Source: Pseudomonadota bacterium (GTDB taxonomy: Bacteria > Pseudomonadota > Alphaproteobacteria > Rhizobiales > Devosiaceae). From it: a DNA stretch of 64,000 bases. The stretch covers positions 62,001 to 126,000 of the forward strand of contig JAEWLC010000030.1 in NCBI GenBank assembly GCA_023393475.1. The letters are read 5' to 3'. The notes beneath the pieces are model-generated. The model worked only from the letters and a program-made list of their open reading frames with translations, ran no database searches and was not told the DNA's origin. The position numbers and the translations under genes were made by a program. This document shows positions 17,913 through 26,416 of the stretch, one piece after another (the first letter of the stretch is position 1; every line of letters starts with the position of its first letter).

Positions 17913-17924
17913 GTGTATCTACAC
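17913..17924 (+). promoter_or_regulatory. MarR operator candidate before the FabF-like gene
   Basis: GTGTATCTACAC has perfect 5-bp arms GTGTA/TACAC. It lies directly before the GAGGAG ribosome-binding site, and TTGGAC at 17897-17902 is a possible -35. Over 14 bases it fits CCGTGNATNTACAC, shared with the site in the marR promoter. Confidence 0.6.
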
Positions 17925-17936
17925 GAGGAGCATGAC

Positions 17937-19208
17937 ATGAGCACCCAGAGCGATCCCATCGTCGTCACCGGCATGGGCGTGGTGAGCCCGCTGGGCACGG
18001 GCGTCGAGACGACCTGGTCGCGCCTGATCGCGGGCAAGAGCGGCATCGTGAAGAACACGCGCTTCGACGTCAGCAACTTCTCCGCCAAGATCGCCGGATT
18101 GGTGCCGACCAAGGAGACCGATCCAGAGGGCTTTGACCCGCTGGTGGCAATCGACCCCAAGGATATCAAGAAGATGGACCTCTTCATCCAGTACGGCCTC
18201 GTTGCCGCGCAGGAGGCGCTGAAGCAGGCGAACTGGTTCCCGAAGACCGAGGAAGAGCAGGCGGCGACCGCGACGATCATCGGCACCGGTGTCGGCGGCT
18301 CCCCCGTGATGGCCGAGGCGGTGGAAACGATCATCGAGAAGGGGCCGCGGCGGCTGTCGCCGTTCACGGTGCCGAGTTTTCTCGCCAACCTCGCGGCGGG
18401 CTGGATCTCGATCAAGTATGGCTTCAAGGGACCGATCGGTGCGCCGGTGACGGCTTGCGCGGCCTCCGGACAGGCGATCGGCGACGGCATGCGGCTGATT
18501 CTCACCGGCGAGGCCGATGTCGCGGTGGTTGGCGGGGCCGAGGGCTCAGTCGATCCGATCTCGGTTGGCGGGTTCGGCGCGGCACGGGCGCTGGCCACGG
18601 CGTTCAATGATGACCCGCAGGCGGCGTCGCGTCCGTTCGACCGCAAGCGCGACGGGTTCGTGCTGGCCGAAGGGGCGGCGGTGCTGGTGATCGAGCGGCT
18701 GAGCCATGCCGAGGCGCGCGGCGCCACACCGCTCGCGATACTTGCCGGTTACGGGACGTCGGCCGACGCCTATCACCTTACCGCTGGCGAGCCGACGGGT
18801 GCGGGCGCCCAAGTGGCGATGCGGAACGCGCTGAAGATGGCGGGCGTCTCGCCGGGCGAGATCGACTACATCAACGCCCACTCGACCTCGACCAGCGTCG
18901 GCGACGCGGCGGAACTGGCCGGGATCGGCGCGGTATTCGCCAATCGCGGCAAGGACCTCGCGATCTCGTCGACCAAGTCGGCGACGGGACACCTGATGGG
19001 GGCGGCCGGCGCCATCGAGGCGGTGTTCTCTGTGCTGGCGATCCGCAACGGCATCGTGCCGCCGACGCGCAATCTCGATCATCCCGACGTGGGCGAGCGC
19101 TTCGACCTCGTGCCGAAAGTGGCCAAGCAGAAGATAGTGCGCCACGCGCTGTCGAATGCCTTCGGCTTCGGCGGCGTCAACGCGTCTCTGGTGTTCTCGG
19201 CCGTCTAG
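17937..19208 (+). CDS. beta-ketoacyl-ACP synthase II-like protein (FabF family)
   Basis: A 423-residue condensing enzyme of fatty acid or related acyl synthesis. The Cys-His-His triad is complete: C174 (VTACAASGQ), H315 (NAHSTSTSVGD) and H352 (SATGHLMGAAG). The ATG at 17937 has GAGGAG 6 bases upstream; a GTG at 17913 lies inside the palindrome. It differs from the housekeeping fabF, which normally sits with acpP and fabG. Its MarR neighbour suggests a dedicated, regulated role, for example membrane lipid remodelling. It overlaps the convergent TfoX gene by 4 bp. Confidence 0.88.
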   Translation: MSTQSDPIVVTGMGVVSPLGTGVETTWSRLIAGKSGIVKNTRFDVSNFSAKIAGLVPTKETDPEGFDPLVAIDPKDIKKMDLFIQYGLVAAQEALKQANWFPKTEEEQAATATIIGTGVGGSPVMAEAVETIIEKGPRRLSPFTVPSFLANLAAGWISIKYGFKGPIGAPVTACAASGQAIGDGMRLILTGEADVAVVGGAEGSVDPISVGGFGAARALATAFNDDPQAASRPFDRKRDGFVLAEGAAVLVIERLSHAEARGATPLAILAGYGTSADAYHLTAGEPTGAGAQVAMRNALKMAGVSPGEIDYINAHSTSTSVGDAAELAGIGAVFANRGKDLAISSTKSATGHLMGAAGAIEAVFSVLAIRNGIVPPTRNLDHPDVGERFDLVPKVAKQKIVRHALSNAFGFGGVNASLVFSAV

Positions 19209-19597
19209 GGACTGCCCTTGGGAGTTTTCGGCGATCTAGGCTTCTTCGGCTTTTCCACCTTGAGCGGGCGCTGGGCGACGGCGGCTTCGGCAAATCGGAG
19301 CCAGTCCTCCAGCGCCTCGTCGTCCTCGATGGCGTCGCCGTCGATCCAGAAGAAGCCCGACATCACCCGGCCGCCATGCACCATCTCGGTGGTGCCCGGC
19401 CGGGCCTTGGCCGCCTCGTGATTGTCCTTGCCGACGGAAATCAGGATGCCGCCATCCTTCTTGCAGCCGACGAAGATGTGGCCGTTGAGCAGGAAGGTCA
19501 GGCCGCCGAACATGTACTTCTCAGTGACGCGCGGATCGTCGCCCACCAGCATGCGGACGCGTTCCGCGAGGTGGGTCATGGTCTCGGACTTCATCAT
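19205..19597 (-). CDS. TfoX N-terminal domain protein (first of two)
   Basis: A 130-residue protein with a TfoX/Sxy N-terminal-like domain: VTEKYMFGGLTFLLNGHIFVGC at about 24-45 and GGRVMSGFFWI. A lysine/proline-rich tail (KVEKPKKPRSPKTPK) follows. Stand-alone TfoX_N proteins are common in this order and have no established role; competence regulation as in gamma-proteobacteria should not be assumed. Its ATG overlaps the TGA of the second TfoX gene (ATGA), so the two are coupled paralogues. Confidence 0.75.
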   Translation of the reverse strand: MMKSETMTHLAERVRMLVGDDPRVTEKYMFGGLTFLLNGHIFVGCKKDGGILISVGKDNHEAAKARPGTTEMVHGGRVMSGFFWIDGDAIEDDEALEDWLRFAEAAVAQRPLKVEKPKKPRSPKTPKGSP

Positions 19598-19923
19598 TTT
19601 GGGGGCAGGGTCTCCGCGTAGCCGAGCGAATAGGCGATCCAGTCGGCGAGTGATGGATCATCAAGATGGTCGGTGGTCACCGCGATGAAGCCGGTCATCG
19701 GGCGACTGCCCATGTGCATCTGGTAGGCACCGGGCCGCGCCAGGGCTTCGGCCTGCTTTTGAGGGTCGATGCGAACCAGCAGTTCCTCCTTCGCCGTCGT
19801 GCCGATAGCCATGTTGCCGTTGAGCATGAAGCCAATGCCGCCGAACATCTTCTTTTCGACCAGCGGGCGGGTAGCGAGCAGCGGGCGCAGGCGGGTCGCG
19901 AGAGCATCGGATTGTGCCGACAT
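19594..19923 (-). CDS. TfoX N-terminal domain protein (second of two)
   Basis: A 109-residue TfoX_N-type protein (VEKKMFGGIGFMLNGNMAIGT; MGSRPMTGFIAV), paralogous to the downstream gene. The start is the ATG at 19923, sharing bases with the stop codon of the GFA gene (ATGA). A longer frame to 20115 only reads the GFA gene out of register. Function is unknown. Confidence 0.75.
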   Translation of the reverse strand: MSAQSDALATRLRPLLATRPLVEKKMFGGIGFMLNGNMAIGTTAKEELLVRIDPQKQAEALARPGAYQMHMGSRPMTGFIAVTTDHLDDPSLADWIAYSLGYAETLPPK

Positions 19924-20366
19924 CAGGTGGCCTCCTCGTCGCGGTAGGTCGCGTGCCGGGGCAGGTGGTCGTCGACGACGTCCCAGTCGTGATGGCTGCG
20001 CGCAAAGATCAGCTGGTTCGGGGCGAACCATCCTGCCGCTGCGCCGAAGAGACCGACGGGGAGCATCGCCAGCCCCTCGGCGCGGCTCGAGCGGGCATAG
20101 AGGGGCGTGCCGCATGATGGGCAGAACCAGCGTGTCAGCGTCGCCCCGGAGTGGGCGGGACGGGCAAAGCTGCGGGGCTCTCCGGTAACCGTAAGGTCAC
20201 CTATGGCGACGAGGGCGACGGTAGAGTGCCCTGTTCCGGTCGAGCGCTGGCAGTCCTCGCATGAGCAGAGGAACATCGAGCGCACCCGTCCGGCGACACG
20301 GACCGTGACCTGCCCGCAGGCACACGCCGCGGTTGCGTCGATCTCCGGTTTGGGTGGGGTGGCCAT
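19923..20366 (-). CDS. GFA (glutathione-dependent formaldehyde-activating) family protein
   Basis: A 147-residue Mss4/GFA-fold protein. The zinc cysteines are visible in ATAACACGQV, MFLCSCEDCQRSTG and WFCPSCGTPLYARS. The family name comes from one enzyme that joins formaldehyde and glutathione; most members have unknown function. The ATG at 20366 gives a normal family N-terminus. It is first in a three-gene operon with two TfoX genes, each start overlapping the previous stop. It is divergent from a GNAT gene. Confidence 0.85.
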   Translation of the reverse strand: MATPPKPEIDATAACACGQVTVRVAGRVRSMFLCSCEDCQRSTGTGHSTVALVAIGDLTVTGEPRSFARPAHSGATLTRWFCPSCGTPLYARSSRAEGLAMLPVGLFGAAAGWFAPNQLIFARSHHDWDVVDDHLPRHATYRDEEAT

Positions 20367-20436
20367 GGCCAAGCTGACTACAGGCAACGGTGACGCGCAA
20401 GCTTGATCGCAGCGGCGGCCGCCTCTACGACAAAGC

Positions 20437-21006
20437 ATGGCATTTGCACCGGAATTTCCCATCGAGACGTCGCGGCTTCGGCTGCGTCCGTTCACGCGCG
20501 GCGATGTCGATGCCGTGTATGCCTATCGCCGGCGCGAGGATGTCGCCCGCTATCTGTTCGACGGGCCGATGACCCACGAGAGCGTCGCCGAGGCGTTGCA
20601 GGCACGGGTGGGACACGAGGCGCTGGACGGGGAGGGATCGAAGATATTCCTTGCCGTCGAGCTCCAGGCGACGCACGCGCTGATCGGCGAGGTGTCGCTG
20701 ATCCTGCGGGATGCCGGCAACCGGCAGGGCGAGGTCGGCTACATCTTCCACCCCGACCATCACGGCAAGGGCTATGCGACGGAGGCGGCACGGGCCCTTC
20801 TCGCGCTCGGGTTCGGCGGTGCGGGGCTGCATCGTATCTACGCGCGCTGCGCAGCGGCCAACGATGCCTCGTGGCGGGTGATGGAGCGGCTCGGCATGCG
20901 ACGCGAAGCGCACTTTCGCGAACACATCTTCGTCAAGGGCGCGTGGGACGAAGAGCTGGTTTACGCGATCCTCGAACACGAATGGCGAGGCGGGGCAAGG
21001 GCCTGA
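20437..21006 (+). CDS. GNAT N-acetyltransferase (RimJ/RimL type)
   Basis: A 189-residue acetyltransferase beginning FPIETSRLRLRPFTRGDVDAV. The acetyl-CoA-binding segment is EVGYIFHPDHHGKGYATEAARALL (about 98-121), and GLHRIYARCAAANDASWRVMERLGM completes the Acetyltransf_3 pattern. Likely targets are ribosomal protein N-termini or small molecules; the actual one is unknown. A paralogue starting FPIETKRLILRPF lies 126 bp downstream, indicating tandem duplication. Confidence 0.88.
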   Translation: MAFAPEFPIETSRLRLRPFTRGDVDAVYAYRRREDVARYLFDGPMTHESVAEALQARVGHEALDGEGSKIFLAVELQATHALIGEVSLILRDAGNRQGEVGYIFHPDHHGKGYATEAARALLALGFGGAGLHRIYARCAAANDASWRVMERLGMRREAHFREHIFVKGAWDEELVYAILEHEWRGGARA

Positions 21007-21073
21007 GCGCGAGCCGTTTCCTCACGTTCCGGAAGGCGCCCTCAGGCTGGCAATTTATTCCACGGCGCCGGCA

Positions 21074-21098
21074 GGAACTGCCCTTCGGCGGCGACGTT
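21074..21098 (+). promoter_or_regulatory. candidate EcfG promoter, exact consensus
   Basis: GGAAC (21074-21078), 16 bases, CGTT (21095-21098) matches the alphaproteobacterial general-stress promoter exactly. It lies 34 bases before the start of the second GNAT gene, in the gap between the two paralogues. Confidence 0.6.
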
Positions 21099-21132
21099 CC
21101 CACCCCATATTGACCTAAGGGGAGGAGCGGAA

Positions 21133-21726
21133 ATGATCGTTCAAGATTTTCCCATTGAGACCAAGAGACTCATACTTCGTCCGTTTCAGAAGTCGGACCT
21201 CGATGCCGTGATGGGCTACCACGCCCTGCCGGAGGTACAGCGCTATCTCGAGTGGAAGGCGCGCGACCGGGTCGAGGTCAAGGCGGCAATCGATGCCATG
21301 GCGCAGCAGCACCACCTGCAGCGGCCCGGCGATGCGTTGATCTTTGCCATGGTCCTCAGGGAGGACAGTTCACTTGTCGGGCAGGTGTCCCTGCGATGGA
21401 CCGATGCGACGGCCGGGCAGGCCGAGCTCCGCTTCATCACCAGCCCGGAGCAGCGCCGGAAGGGTTTTGCCCGCGAAGCGGCGCGCGAGATGCTGGACAT
21501 CGGCTTCGAGCGCTATGGTCTGCATCGGATCTTTGCCCGCTGCGCGGCCCGGAACGTCGCGTCGGCCAACCTCCTGCGCAATCTCGGCCTGCGTCTCGAG
21601 GCGCATTATCGCGAGCACGCATTGTTCCAAGGCGAGTGGGACGAAGAACTTCACTTCGCCATTCTCGATCGCGAATGGCTGCGGGGAAGCAAGGTGAAGG
21701 AATTGCGCCGCAACATGGTCGCCTGA
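21133..21726 (+). CDS. GNAT N-acetyltransferase (RimJ/RimL type), stress-linked paralogue
   Basis: A 197-residue GNAT, homologous along its length to the gene before it: FPIETKRLILRPFQKSDLDAV, ELRFITSPEQRRKGFAREAAREML (acetyl-CoA site) and GLHRIFARCAARNVASANLLRNLGL. GGGGAGGAG precedes the ATG. Unlike its paralogue it has an exact EcfG-type promoter, so the duplicate copies may be expressed under different conditions. The substrate is unknown. Confidence 0.88.
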   Translation: MIVQDFPIETKRLILRPFQKSDLDAVMGYHALPEVQRYLEWKARDRVEVKAAIDAMAQQHHLQRPGDALIFAMVLREDSSLVGQVSLRWTDATAGQAELRFITSPEQRRKGFAREAAREMLDIGFERYGLHRIFARCAARNVASANLLRNLGLRLEAHYREHALFQGEWDEELHFAILDREWLRGSKVKELRRNMVA

Positions 21727-21821
21727 CCTCACGCGCGCGCTAGATTAAGTTCGGGCCTTTACCTGGTCGAGTAGCGAAAATCGCATGACTGGCATGCGGC
21801 GAGGCTTACCCGGCTTTCCGA

Positions 21822-23345
21822 GTGTGCTTTAGTGTCCCCGTAAGCGACATCGTGCGAGAGCGATGCGAGATCGAGGGGGTCTCTCATTTCGGCCGATGCG
21901 ACATCGGACGTATTTTGGGGCCCCTCTATGCAGCTCGATCCCACTGCTCGCCGCAGTCAGGGAAATATCCCGAAGCTCCTCACCTCATTCCGCGTGACGC
22001 CATTCTCGTCCTGCTTGCCGTCTTCGTGGCGGCGCTGCTGGGGACATTTTCACGGCCGACCGGGTTCCTCGCGGCCTTCTGGCCGGCCAATGCGCTGCTG
22101 GCAGGGTTGCTGGTTCGCGAGCCGCGCCTTCGGACGGTTCCCGTGGTGATAGCCGCGGTGGTGGGCTATGTCGCCGCGGCGCTCGCCTGCGGGGACGCGA
22201 TATTCAGCGCACTGCTGCTCACCACTGCCAATCTTGCCGGAGCTCTTACCTTCACCGCGCTGTTCGGGGCGCTCGAGCCGGTGGACCGGACCCTGTCGCG
22301 GCCTCAAGGTGTGATCTCGCTGCTGGTGATGGCGGGAGCTGCATCGGGGCTGGCGGGGCTGGTTGGCGGGGTGGCGCTCTCGGGCATCACCCAACTGAGT
22401 TACATAGATGGCCTGATGAGCTGGTTCGCGTCGGAGCTGGTCAACTATCTTGCTCTGCTGCCCGTCATGCTCACCGTGCCGCCGCCGAGCATGTGGTTTC
22501 GCCGGCCACGCATGCAATCGATCCGCGAGGCGACGCTACCGGTCCTCGCCGTCGGCTTCGCCCTGGCCCTGTCGTTGATGACAAGCCACCCGATCGCCAT
22601 CGTCTTTCCGGTTCCGGCGCTCATCTGGTGCGCATTGGCGCTGCCTATCTCCGCGACCGCGATCCTGGTCATGCTCTATTCCGGCCTCGCGATGCTTGGA
22701 CTGAAGCTCGGCCTGTACGACCTCGGCGCGGACTTCAGCGGCATCACGGCGACGCATCTTGGCGTTGCGCTGGTGGCACTGGGGCCGGTGGTGATCGCGA
22801 GCGTGAATGCGGACCGTCGCCGGCACGTCGAGCATCTGGAGAGGCTGGCGCGCTACGACCAGCTGACTGGTGCGCTCAACCGGTCCGCCTTCCTCGAGTC
22901 GGGTGAGGCGCTGATGCACGATCTCGCGCTGGAGCGTGCCCCGGTGGCCGTGCTGGTCGTGGACGTCGATCACTTCAAGGCTGTCAACGACATGCATGGG
23001 CACCTGTCGGGTGACCGCGTGTTGACTGCCGTCGCCGCGGCCATGCGCCTTGCGATCCGGCAGGACGACCTGTTCGGGCGGCTTGGCGGTGAGGAATTCG
23101 CGCTGGTCCTGCCGCATATGTTGGCGCGCGAGGCCACCGCCGTGGCGGAGCGGGCACGCGCTGCCGTCGAGAAGCTGGCAGTGGTGGTCGAAAGCGGCGC
23201 GGTGCTGCGTGTCACCATCAGTGTGGGGGTGGCATTCAGGGACCGCGCTGGACCGAACCTCAGCGAAATGGTTTCGCTCGCCGACATCGCGATGTATGAG
23301 GCCAAGCGCGAAGGGCGGAACCGGGTGAGGGTTCGAGAGCCTTAG
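21822..23345 (+). CDS. MASE1-type membrane diguanylate cyclase
   Basis: Makes cyclic di-GMP from GTP. The protein has a MASE1-like N-terminal sensor with about eight membrane segments (first at DAILVLLAVFVAALLGTF) and a C-terminal GGDEF domain. The active site reads RLGGEEF (about 422-426) and the inhibitory I-site RxxD is intact as RQDD five residues before it, so product feedback is expected. The start is uncertain: GTG at 21822 is the outermost, and TTG at 21915 is closer to the first membrane segment. No EAL domain is present. Confidence 0.85.
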   Translation: MCFSVPVSDIVRERCEIEGVSHFGRCDIGRILGPLYAARSHCSPQSGKYPEAPHLIPRDAILVLLAVFVAALLGTFSRPTGFLAAFWPANALLAGLLVREPRLRTVPVVIAAVVGYVAAALACGDAIFSALLLTTANLAGALTFTALFGALEPVDRTLSRPQGVISLLVMAGAASGLAGLVGGVALSGITQLSYIDGLMSWFASELVNYLALLPVMLTVPPPSMWFRRPRMQSIREATLPVLAVGFALALSLMTSHPIAIVFPVPALIWCALALPISATAILVMLYSGLAMLGLKLGLYDLGADFSGITATHLGVALVALGPVVIASVNADRRRHVEHLERLARYDQLTGALNRSAFLESGEALMHDLALERAPVAVLVVDVDHFKAVNDMHGHLSGDRVLTAVAAAMRLAIRQDDLFGRLGGEEFALVLPHMLAREATAVAERARAAVEKLAVVVESGAVLRVTISVGVAFRDRAGPNLSEMVSLADIAMYEAKREGRNRVRVREP

Positions 23346-23380
23346 CAGCTTCCGACTCACTTCGCGAAAGGCGCTGGCAC

Positions 23381-24169
23381 ATGGCCGGGACCGACAAATC
23401 ACAGGTGTTCGAATTCCGGCCGAGCCCGGCGATCATCCTGTGCGAACCGCAATTGGGCGAGAACGTCGGCACCACGGCGCGGGCCATGGCCAATTTCGGG
23501 CTGTGGGACCTGCGCCTCGTCAATCCACGCGACGGCTGGCCGAACGAGCGCGCCATCGCCGCGGCATCGCGGGCGGATCATGTCATCGAGAAGGTCCGGG
23601 TCTTCGCCACTGTCGAGGAAGCGGTCGCGGACCTCTCGATGGTGTTTGCCACCACAGCGCGTCGTCGCGACATGCAGAAGATCGTCTATGGGCCTGAGGA
23701 GGGCGCGCAGCGGCTGATCTCGCATATCGCCGGCGGCGCCAAGGCCGGGCTGCTGTTCGGGCGCGAGCGGTGGGGGCTCTACAACGAGGAAGTTGCGCTG
23801 TCCGACGCGATCGTCACCTTCCCGGTCGAGGCGGCGTTTGCTTCGCTCAATATCGCCCAGGCGGTGCTGCTGATGGCCTACGAGTGGCGCCGGCAGTTCG
23901 ACAAGGGCGAAGTGCTGCCGTTCGAAGGCGGGCTCGATCCGGTAGCGCCGCGCGAAGAGCTGGTGGGTCTCTTTCTCCATCTCGAGCGGACGCTGGACGC
24001 GACCGGCTTCTTCAAGACCGAGGACAAGCGCCCGACGATGGTGGACAACCTCAGGAACGCCTTTACCCGCGCCAATCTCTCGACCCAGGAAATCCGCACG
24101 CTTCGCGGGGTGATTTCGTCCATCGACCGCGCGCATCTGAGGCAGGGGCGGCTGGCGAAGAAGGACTAG
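23381..24169 (+). CDS. trmJ: tRNA/rRNA methyltransferase of the TrmJ (SpoU) type
   Basis: A 262-residue SPOUT-class 2'-O-methyltransferase. ILCEPQLGENVGTTARAMANFGL is the N-terminal signature, LLFGRERWGLYNEE holds the SAM-knot region, and ASLNIAQAVLLMAYEW is the third motif. The C-terminal extension (TQEIRTLRGVISSIDRA) matches TrmJ, which methylates position 32 of tRNA. The gene precedes an MFS gene and rpsD; trmJ and rpsD are frequent neighbours in this order. Confidence 0.88.
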   Translation: MAGTDKSQVFEFRPSPAIILCEPQLGENVGTTARAMANFGLWDLRLVNPRDGWPNERAIAAASRADHVIEKVRVFATVEEAVADLSMVFATTARRRDMQKIVYGPEEGAQRLISHIAGGAKAGLLFGRERWGLYNEEVALSDAIVTFPVEAAFASLNIAQAVLLMAYEWRRQFDKGEVLPFEGGLDPVAPREELVGLFLHLERTLDATGFFKTEDKRPTMVDNLRNAFTRANLSTQEIRTLRGVISSIDRAHLRQGRLAKKD

Positions 24170-24249
24170 GCGCGTACGGCGATCTTCGCAGGCGCCCGAC
24201 CGAAGTAGGCTTTGACCGCCAGCCACCGGGCGTGCGACATGGCGTCGCC

Positions 24250-25494
24250 ATGAACGCACCCGCCTCGACCGAGCCGTCCAAGCTCGCCTTCACCTACCGC
24301 AACTTCCGATTCTTCTGGGCGACGACGCTGCTGGTCAGCTTCGGCGTGCAGATCATGTCGGTCTCGATCGCCTGGCAGATCTACGATGTCACCGGCGAGC
24401 CGTTCCTGCTCGGGCTGGTCGGGCTTTGCCTGTTCCTGCCTTCGCTGCTGCTGATCCTCGTCACCGGACTCGCCGCCGACCGGTTCAACCGCCGGGCCAT
24501 CATGGCGGTGTGCCTCTCGGTCGAGTTCCTCTGCGCGCTCGGGTTCCTCGCGTTCGTCAATGCGCAGGCGCACGAAGTCTGGCCGATCTTCCTTATCCTG
24601 ATCGTGCTGGGCACGGCTCGTGCGTTCTGGGGCCCGGCGGCACAGTCGCTGGCGCCCAACCTCGTGCCGCCCCAGGCGCTCTCCAACGCGATCACGGTCA
24701 ACGCTTCGGCCTGGCAGTTCGCCGCGATCATGGGCCCGGCGACGGGCGGGCTGCTGTACGGCATCTCGCCCTCGGTCGCCTTCGGGACCGGGGCGGTGCT
24801 GCTCGTCCTCGCGATGGTGTCGGTGCTGATGATCTCAAAGCCGCCCAAGCGCGAGTCGCACCAGGCGACGAGCCTTTCGACCATGCTGGCGGGCTTCCGC
24901 TACATCTTCTCGAACAAGGTGGTGCTGGGCGCCATCTCGCTCGACATGTTCGCCGTGCTGATGGGCGGCGCGGTGGCGCTGCTGCCGGTCTATGCCAAGG
25001 ACATCCTCCACGCCGGGCCGGCCGAGCTGGGCTACCTTCGCGCCGCGCCGGGCGTTGGTGCCATCATCATGGCGCTGGTCCTCACGCGCTTCCCGATCCG
25101 CGATCATGCCGGTCGCCTGCTGTTCCTGTTCGTCGGGCTGTTTGGTGCTTTCACCGTGCTGTTCGGTCTCTCTACGACCGTCTGGCTCAGCGTCATCGCC
25201 CTGGCGCTGGTCGGGGCTTCCGACATGGTGAGCGTCACTATCCGCGAGACGATCATGCAGCTCTGGACGCCCGAAGAGGTTCGCGGTCGCGTGAACGCCG
25301 TGAACTCCGTGTTCATCGGGGCCAGCAACGAACTGGGCGAGTTCCGCGCCGGCACGGTGGCGCACCTGATCGGGCCGGTTCCTGCGGTTGTCATGGGTGG
25401 CCTCGGCTCCGTCGCCATTGCCGTGATCTGGAGCCTGACGTTCCCCGGCCTGCGCGAGCAGCGGACGCTCGACCGGAAGATGGTCGAAGGCTAG
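24250..25494 (+). CDS. MFS transporter, DHA3/enterobactin-exporter-like
   Basis: A 414-residue membrane protein with about 11-12 hydrophobic segments. The start MNAPASTEPSKLAFTYRNFRFFW, the loop ADRFNRRAIM after TM2 and PEEVRGRVNAVNSVFIGASNELGEF are typical of DHA3/EntS-like exporters. The ATG at 24250 fits the family; frames running upstream of it only read trmJ out of register. The substrate is unknown. It lies between trmJ and rpsD, 80 bases after trmJ. Confidence 0.85.
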   Translation: MNAPASTEPSKLAFTYRNFRFFWATTLLVSFGVQIMSVSIAWQIYDVTGEPFLLGLVGLCLFLPSLLLILVTGLAADRFNRRAIMAVCLSVEFLCALGFLAFVNAQAHEVWPIFLILIVLGTARAFWGPAAQSLAPNLVPPQALSNAITVNASAWQFAAIMGPATGGLLYGISPSVAFGTGAVLLVLAMVSVLMISKPPKRESHQATSLSTMLAGFRYIFSNKVVLGAISLDMFAVLMGGAVALLPVYAKDILHAGPAELGYLRAAPGVGAIIMALVLTRFPIRDHAGRLLFLFVGLFGAFTVLFGLSTTVWLSVIALALVGASDMVSVTIRETIMQLWTPEEVRGRVNAVNSVFIGASNELGEFRAGTVAHLIGPVPAVVMGGLGSVAIAVIWSLTFPGLREQRTLDRKMVEG

Positions 25495-25513
25495 CCAAAG
25501 CGGCCTTTGGCGC

Positions 25514-25542
25514 TTGACTCCGCGCCGCCACGCAACTATCAC
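25514..25542 (+). promoter_or_regulatory. rpsD promoter
   Basis: TTGACT (25514-25519), a 17-base spacer and TATCAC (25537-25542) form a good sigma-70-type promoter. It would leave an untranslated leader of about 125 bases before rpsD. Confidence 0.6.
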
Positions 25543-25674
25543 GCGCCCACTTGTCGAGCCGCAGGGCTCCTCGAGCGCACCCGGGATTCCCTAAATCAGT
25601 GGAATCTGTCGGTCCGTTCCGCAAGGACGGGCAGAGGAGGGCGCAATCACTTTCGACGTTCTGAAAGGATTACG

Positions 25675-26292
25675 ATGTCGAAGCGCATTCAGTCTAAGCA
25701 CAAGATCGACCGCCGTCTTGGCGAAAACCTGTGGGGCCGTCCGTCCTCGCCGCTGAACAACCGCGCCTATGGCCCCGGCCAGCACGGCCAGCGCCGAAAG
25801 GGCAAGACCTCGGACTACGGCCTGCAGCTCCGCGCCAAGCAGAAGCTCAAGGGCTACTACGGCTCGGTCACCGAGAAGGCCTTCAAGAAGCTCTACACCG
25901 AAGCCGCCCGCGTGAAGGGCGACACCGGCGAGAACCTGATCGGCCTGCTCGAGAGCCGTCTCGACGCGATCGTCTACCGCGCCAAGTTCGTGCCGACCGT
26001 GTTCGCCGCGCGCCAGTTCGTGTCGCACGGCCACATCCTGGTCAACGGCAAGCGCGTGAACATTCCGTCGTACCAGGTCAAGGTCGGCGACAAGGTCGAG
26101 ATCCGCGAGCGCTCGAAGCAGCTCGGTATCGTCCTCGAGGCCAACCAGCTCGCCGAGCGTGACGTGCCCGAGTACGTCGAAGTCGATCACGGCAAGCAGG
26201 TCGCGACCTACGTCCGCGTCCCGGCTCTGTCGGACGTGCCGTACCCGGTCCAGATGGAACCGAACCTCGTGGTCGAATTCTACTCGCGCTAA
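25675..26292 (+). CDS. rpsD: 30S ribosomal protein S4
   Basis: S4 nucleates assembly of the small ribosomal subunit by binding 16S rRNA. The 205-residue product starts MSKRIQSKHKIDRRLGENLWG and has the S4 RNA-binding domain in the middle (LLESRLDAIVYRAKFVPTVFAARQFVSHGHILVNG). The ATG at 25675 is preceded by GAAAGG; a longer frame from 25507 runs through the leader. A strong promoter and a strong terminator show that it is a single-gene transcript here. Confidence 0.98.
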   Translation: MSKRIQSKHKIDRRLGENLWGRPSSPLNNRAYGPGQHGQRRKGKTSDYGLQLRAKQKLKGYYGSVTEKAFKKLYTEAARVKGDTGENLIGLLESRLDAIVYRAKFVPTVFAARQFVSHGHILVNGKRVNIPSYQVKVGDKVEIRERSKQLGIVLEANQLAERDVPEYVEVDHGKQVATYVRVPALSDVPYPVQMEPNLVVEFYSR

Positions 26293-26321
26293 TCGCGCGA
26301 CAGACCGCCGAATTCGAGAAT

Positions 26322-26352
26322 GGGCCGCCCAGCTGGGCGGCCCTTTCTTTTT
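26322..26352 (+). terminator. rpsD rho-independent terminator
   Basis: A 9-bp perfect stem GGGCCGCCC/GGGCGGCCC with an AGCT loop is followed by TTTCTTTTT, about 30 bases after the rpsD stop. Confidence 0.92.
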
Positions 26353-26416
26353 GTGGGCGTGACAGGGCGAGGTGGCGGTTGCTATCTCAGCCGGAACTGG
26401 GTCTCTGGGGCAGGCG

